Part shown: positions 5,641-6,711 of the stretch, in pieces
Layout of the letters: every line of letters begins with the position of its first letter
How positions within the stretch are numbered: the first letter of the stretch is position 1
Assembly: GCA_020853255.1 (NCBI GenBank)
Contig: JADYZI010000144.1
Location: 1-6,711 of the forward strand
Length of the DNA stretch: 6,711 nt
Source: Acidobacteriota bacterium
Lineage (GTDB): Bacteria; Acidobacteriota; Blastocatellia; Pyrinomonadales; Pyrinomonadaceae
Reading direction: 5' to 3'
Notes under the pieces: generated by a model
Database searches by the model: none
Told to the model about the DNA's origin: nothing
The model's input: only the letters and a program-made list of their open reading frames with translations
Translations under genes and position numbers: made by a program

Positions 5641-6711
5641 TCACGGCTTTTTGATCAATTGCGGTGGAAAGGCAGCCGGTTCTTTCTTGTCCTCACGCCG
5701 AAGGTTTTGCTGGCCCCAGCGGTTCTCTTTTAGCGGGATATACATTCCGCCAGTACTTTCCATTGTTGCGAACAACTCCTTTCGCATTGAATCTACGGTT
5801 TGCCGGTATTTCGGGTCCGAGATCAGATTTCTAGACTCGAGCGGGTCCGCGTCGAGATCAAATAATTCGTTAATGTCCCACAGCCCGTAATAATTGATGT
5901 ATTTGAACCGCGGCCCGCGCAGCGCGTGGATGGTGGGCGTTTGCGGAAACGCGTATTCCCAAAAATATTCGTACAACAGATCGTCCCGCCACGCGGCCTT
6001 TCTGCCAAGCAGCAGTGGCAGATAACTTTTGCCGTCCATTTCCGGCGTCGCCTTTTGTCCGGCAAGTTCAAGGAATGTTGGAGCGATATCGATATTTGCA
6101 ACGACCTCTTCAACCCGTGATCCCGGTTTGATCAGCGCCGGAAGCTGCATCACCAACGGCACACGCATGGATTCTTCGTACGCTGTCCGTTTGTCGATCA
6201 AACCGTGCTCACCGAAGGCAAAGCCGTTGTCGCCCATGACCGCGATGAGAGTGTTTTCGTACAGCCCCTTTGACCGTAAAAGCTCAATTATTTTGCCGAT
6301 TCCTTCGTCAACAGCGAGCAGCGTTTCGGCATATCGCTTGTAATACTCTGAAATGTCGAGCTTGCTGTGGTATGGAAAATCGACCCCGTGCCAGGAATTT
6401 CGCTGGTTGCGGACCCACATCGGCGCTCCGCTGACATTTTCCGGGTCTTGGGTGCGCGGCTCGACGAATCTTTCATTCTCAAATTTTCCGCGGTGCCGCT
6501 CAGCCGGGATGAACTCGGCATGCACGGCCTTATGCGAAAGATAGAGCATAAAGGGTTTTGCCGTCCGCCGCCCTTTTAGCCAGTCGAGTGCATACCCGTT
6601 CAGCTCATCGGTGATGTAACCCTTTTGTTCAACGTGTTTGCCGTTCACGTTCAGGCCGTCAGGATGCGGAAGATAATGGCCTTGATTTTTGAACGAGACC
6701 CAATAATTAAA
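5641..6711 (-). CDS. Sulfatase (arylsulfatase superfamily, S1-type), N-terminus cut by window edge
   Basis: The frame is open from the right edge to the TGA at 5643-5641, giving 356 residues of the C-terminal part. Seen in order: LSHKAVHAEFIPA (H60, an active-site lysine/histidine block), YYKRYAETLLAVDEGIGKII, IAVMGDNGFAFGEHGLIDKR (D161-N162 as calcium ligands, H169, K174), YEESMRVPLVMQLP and ANIDIAPTFLELAG. The small C-terminal subdomain has ALRGPRFKYINYYG and ELFDLDADPLESRNL. These are hallmarks of formylglycine-dependent type I sulfatases. The Cys-x-Pro-x-Arg formylglycine site lies in the missing first ~120-150 residues, so activity cannot be confirmed here. The layout resembles bacterial glycan sulfatases, possibly the N-acetylglucosamine-6-sulfatase-like group, but the substrate is a guess. 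The C-terminus ends in a charged, proline-containing tail (about 336-356). No upstream start is visible; a GTG at 6648-6646 is internal. The role fits desulfation before GH attack. Confidence 0.92.
   Translation of the reverse strand, partial: FNYWVSFKNQGHYLPHPDGLNVNGKHVEQKGYITDELNGYALDWLKGRRTAKPFMLYLSHKAVHAEFIPAERHRGKFENERFVEPRTQDPENVSGAPMWVRNQRNSWHGVDFPYHSKLDISEYYKRYAETLLAVDEGIGKIIELLRSKGLYENTLIAVMGDNGFAFGEHGLIDKRTAYEESMRVPLVMQLPALIKPGSRVEEVVANIDIAPTFLELAGQKATPEMDGKSYLPLLLGRKAAWRDDLLYEYFWEYAFPQTPTIHALRGPRFKYINYYGLWDINELFDLDADPLESRNLISDPKYRQTVDSMRKELFATMESTGGMYIPLKENRWGQQNLRREDKKEPAAFPPQLIKKP

Noticed and set aside
5541..5654. 37-codon plus-strand frame preceded by AGGAGG (5518-5523) and A8
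   Set aside because: The Shine-Dalgarno is perfect, but it lies 17 nt from this ATG (12 nt from an ATG at 5536 that stops after two codons). The peptide has no recognisable feature and overlaps the sulfatase 3' end.
1..6711. CRISPR array, tRNA, rRNA, insertion sequence, toxin-antitoxin or defence genes
   Set aside because: No regularly spaced direct repeats, no cloverleaf or rRNA-like sequence, no transposase frame, and no unassigned coding frame large enough to hide such a system.

Overview
This window carries four genes, all on the minus strand, so transcription runs from right to left: a sulfatase (N-terminus cut off by the right edge), a small secreted endonuclease/exonuclease/phosphatase (EEP) fold protein, a large secreted glycoside hydrolase family 2 (GH2) enzyme with a malectin-type (CBM57) C-terminal domain, and a BglX-like glycoside hydrolase family 3 (GH3) enzyme whose C-terminus is cut off by the left edge. 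The three genes with visible N-termini all encode signal peptides. Together they look like part of a carbohydrate-utilisation locus acting outside the cytoplasm on a sulfated or decorated glycan. No transporter, regulator, tRNA, rRNA, mobile element or CRISPR array is visible.

Layout. 1-1867: GH3, left-truncated. 1868-1890: short junction with a Shine-Dalgarno-like AAAGGA next to the GH2 stop codon. 1891-4473: complete GH2. 4474-4495: 22-nt junction, bridged exactly by an eight-codon minicistron whose start overlaps the EEP stop and whose stop overlaps the GH2 start. 4496-5356: complete EEP gene. 5357-5640: the only sizeable non-coding stretch, with a cluster of short GC-rich hairpins at its EEP-proximal end and a weaker candidate terminator near the sulfatase end. 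5641-6711: sulfatase, right-truncated. The EEP, GH2 and GH3 genes are so tightly packed that they are almost certainly one operon. The sulfatase may be a separate upstream unit or share the transcript.

Working model (inference): the sulfatase removes sulfate esters, GH2 and GH3 remove terminal beta-linked sugars, and CBM57 may hold GH2 on its substrate. The EEP protein probably cleaves a phosphodiester or phosphate ester, but its substrate is unknown. It is the least explained member of the set.

Organism. GC is by eye in the mid-50s percent. The gene content, weak Shine-Dalgarno signals and hairpin-rich spacer suggest a heterotrophic, glycan-degrading Gram-negative bacterium such as an acidobacterium (Blastocatellia-like), verrucomicrobium or planctomycete. 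This is a low-confidence inference, because no taxonomic marker gene is present. I see no strong evidence of a new defence or mobile system. The most unusual features are the bridging minicistron, the hairpin cluster, and the EEP gene inside a glycan operon.
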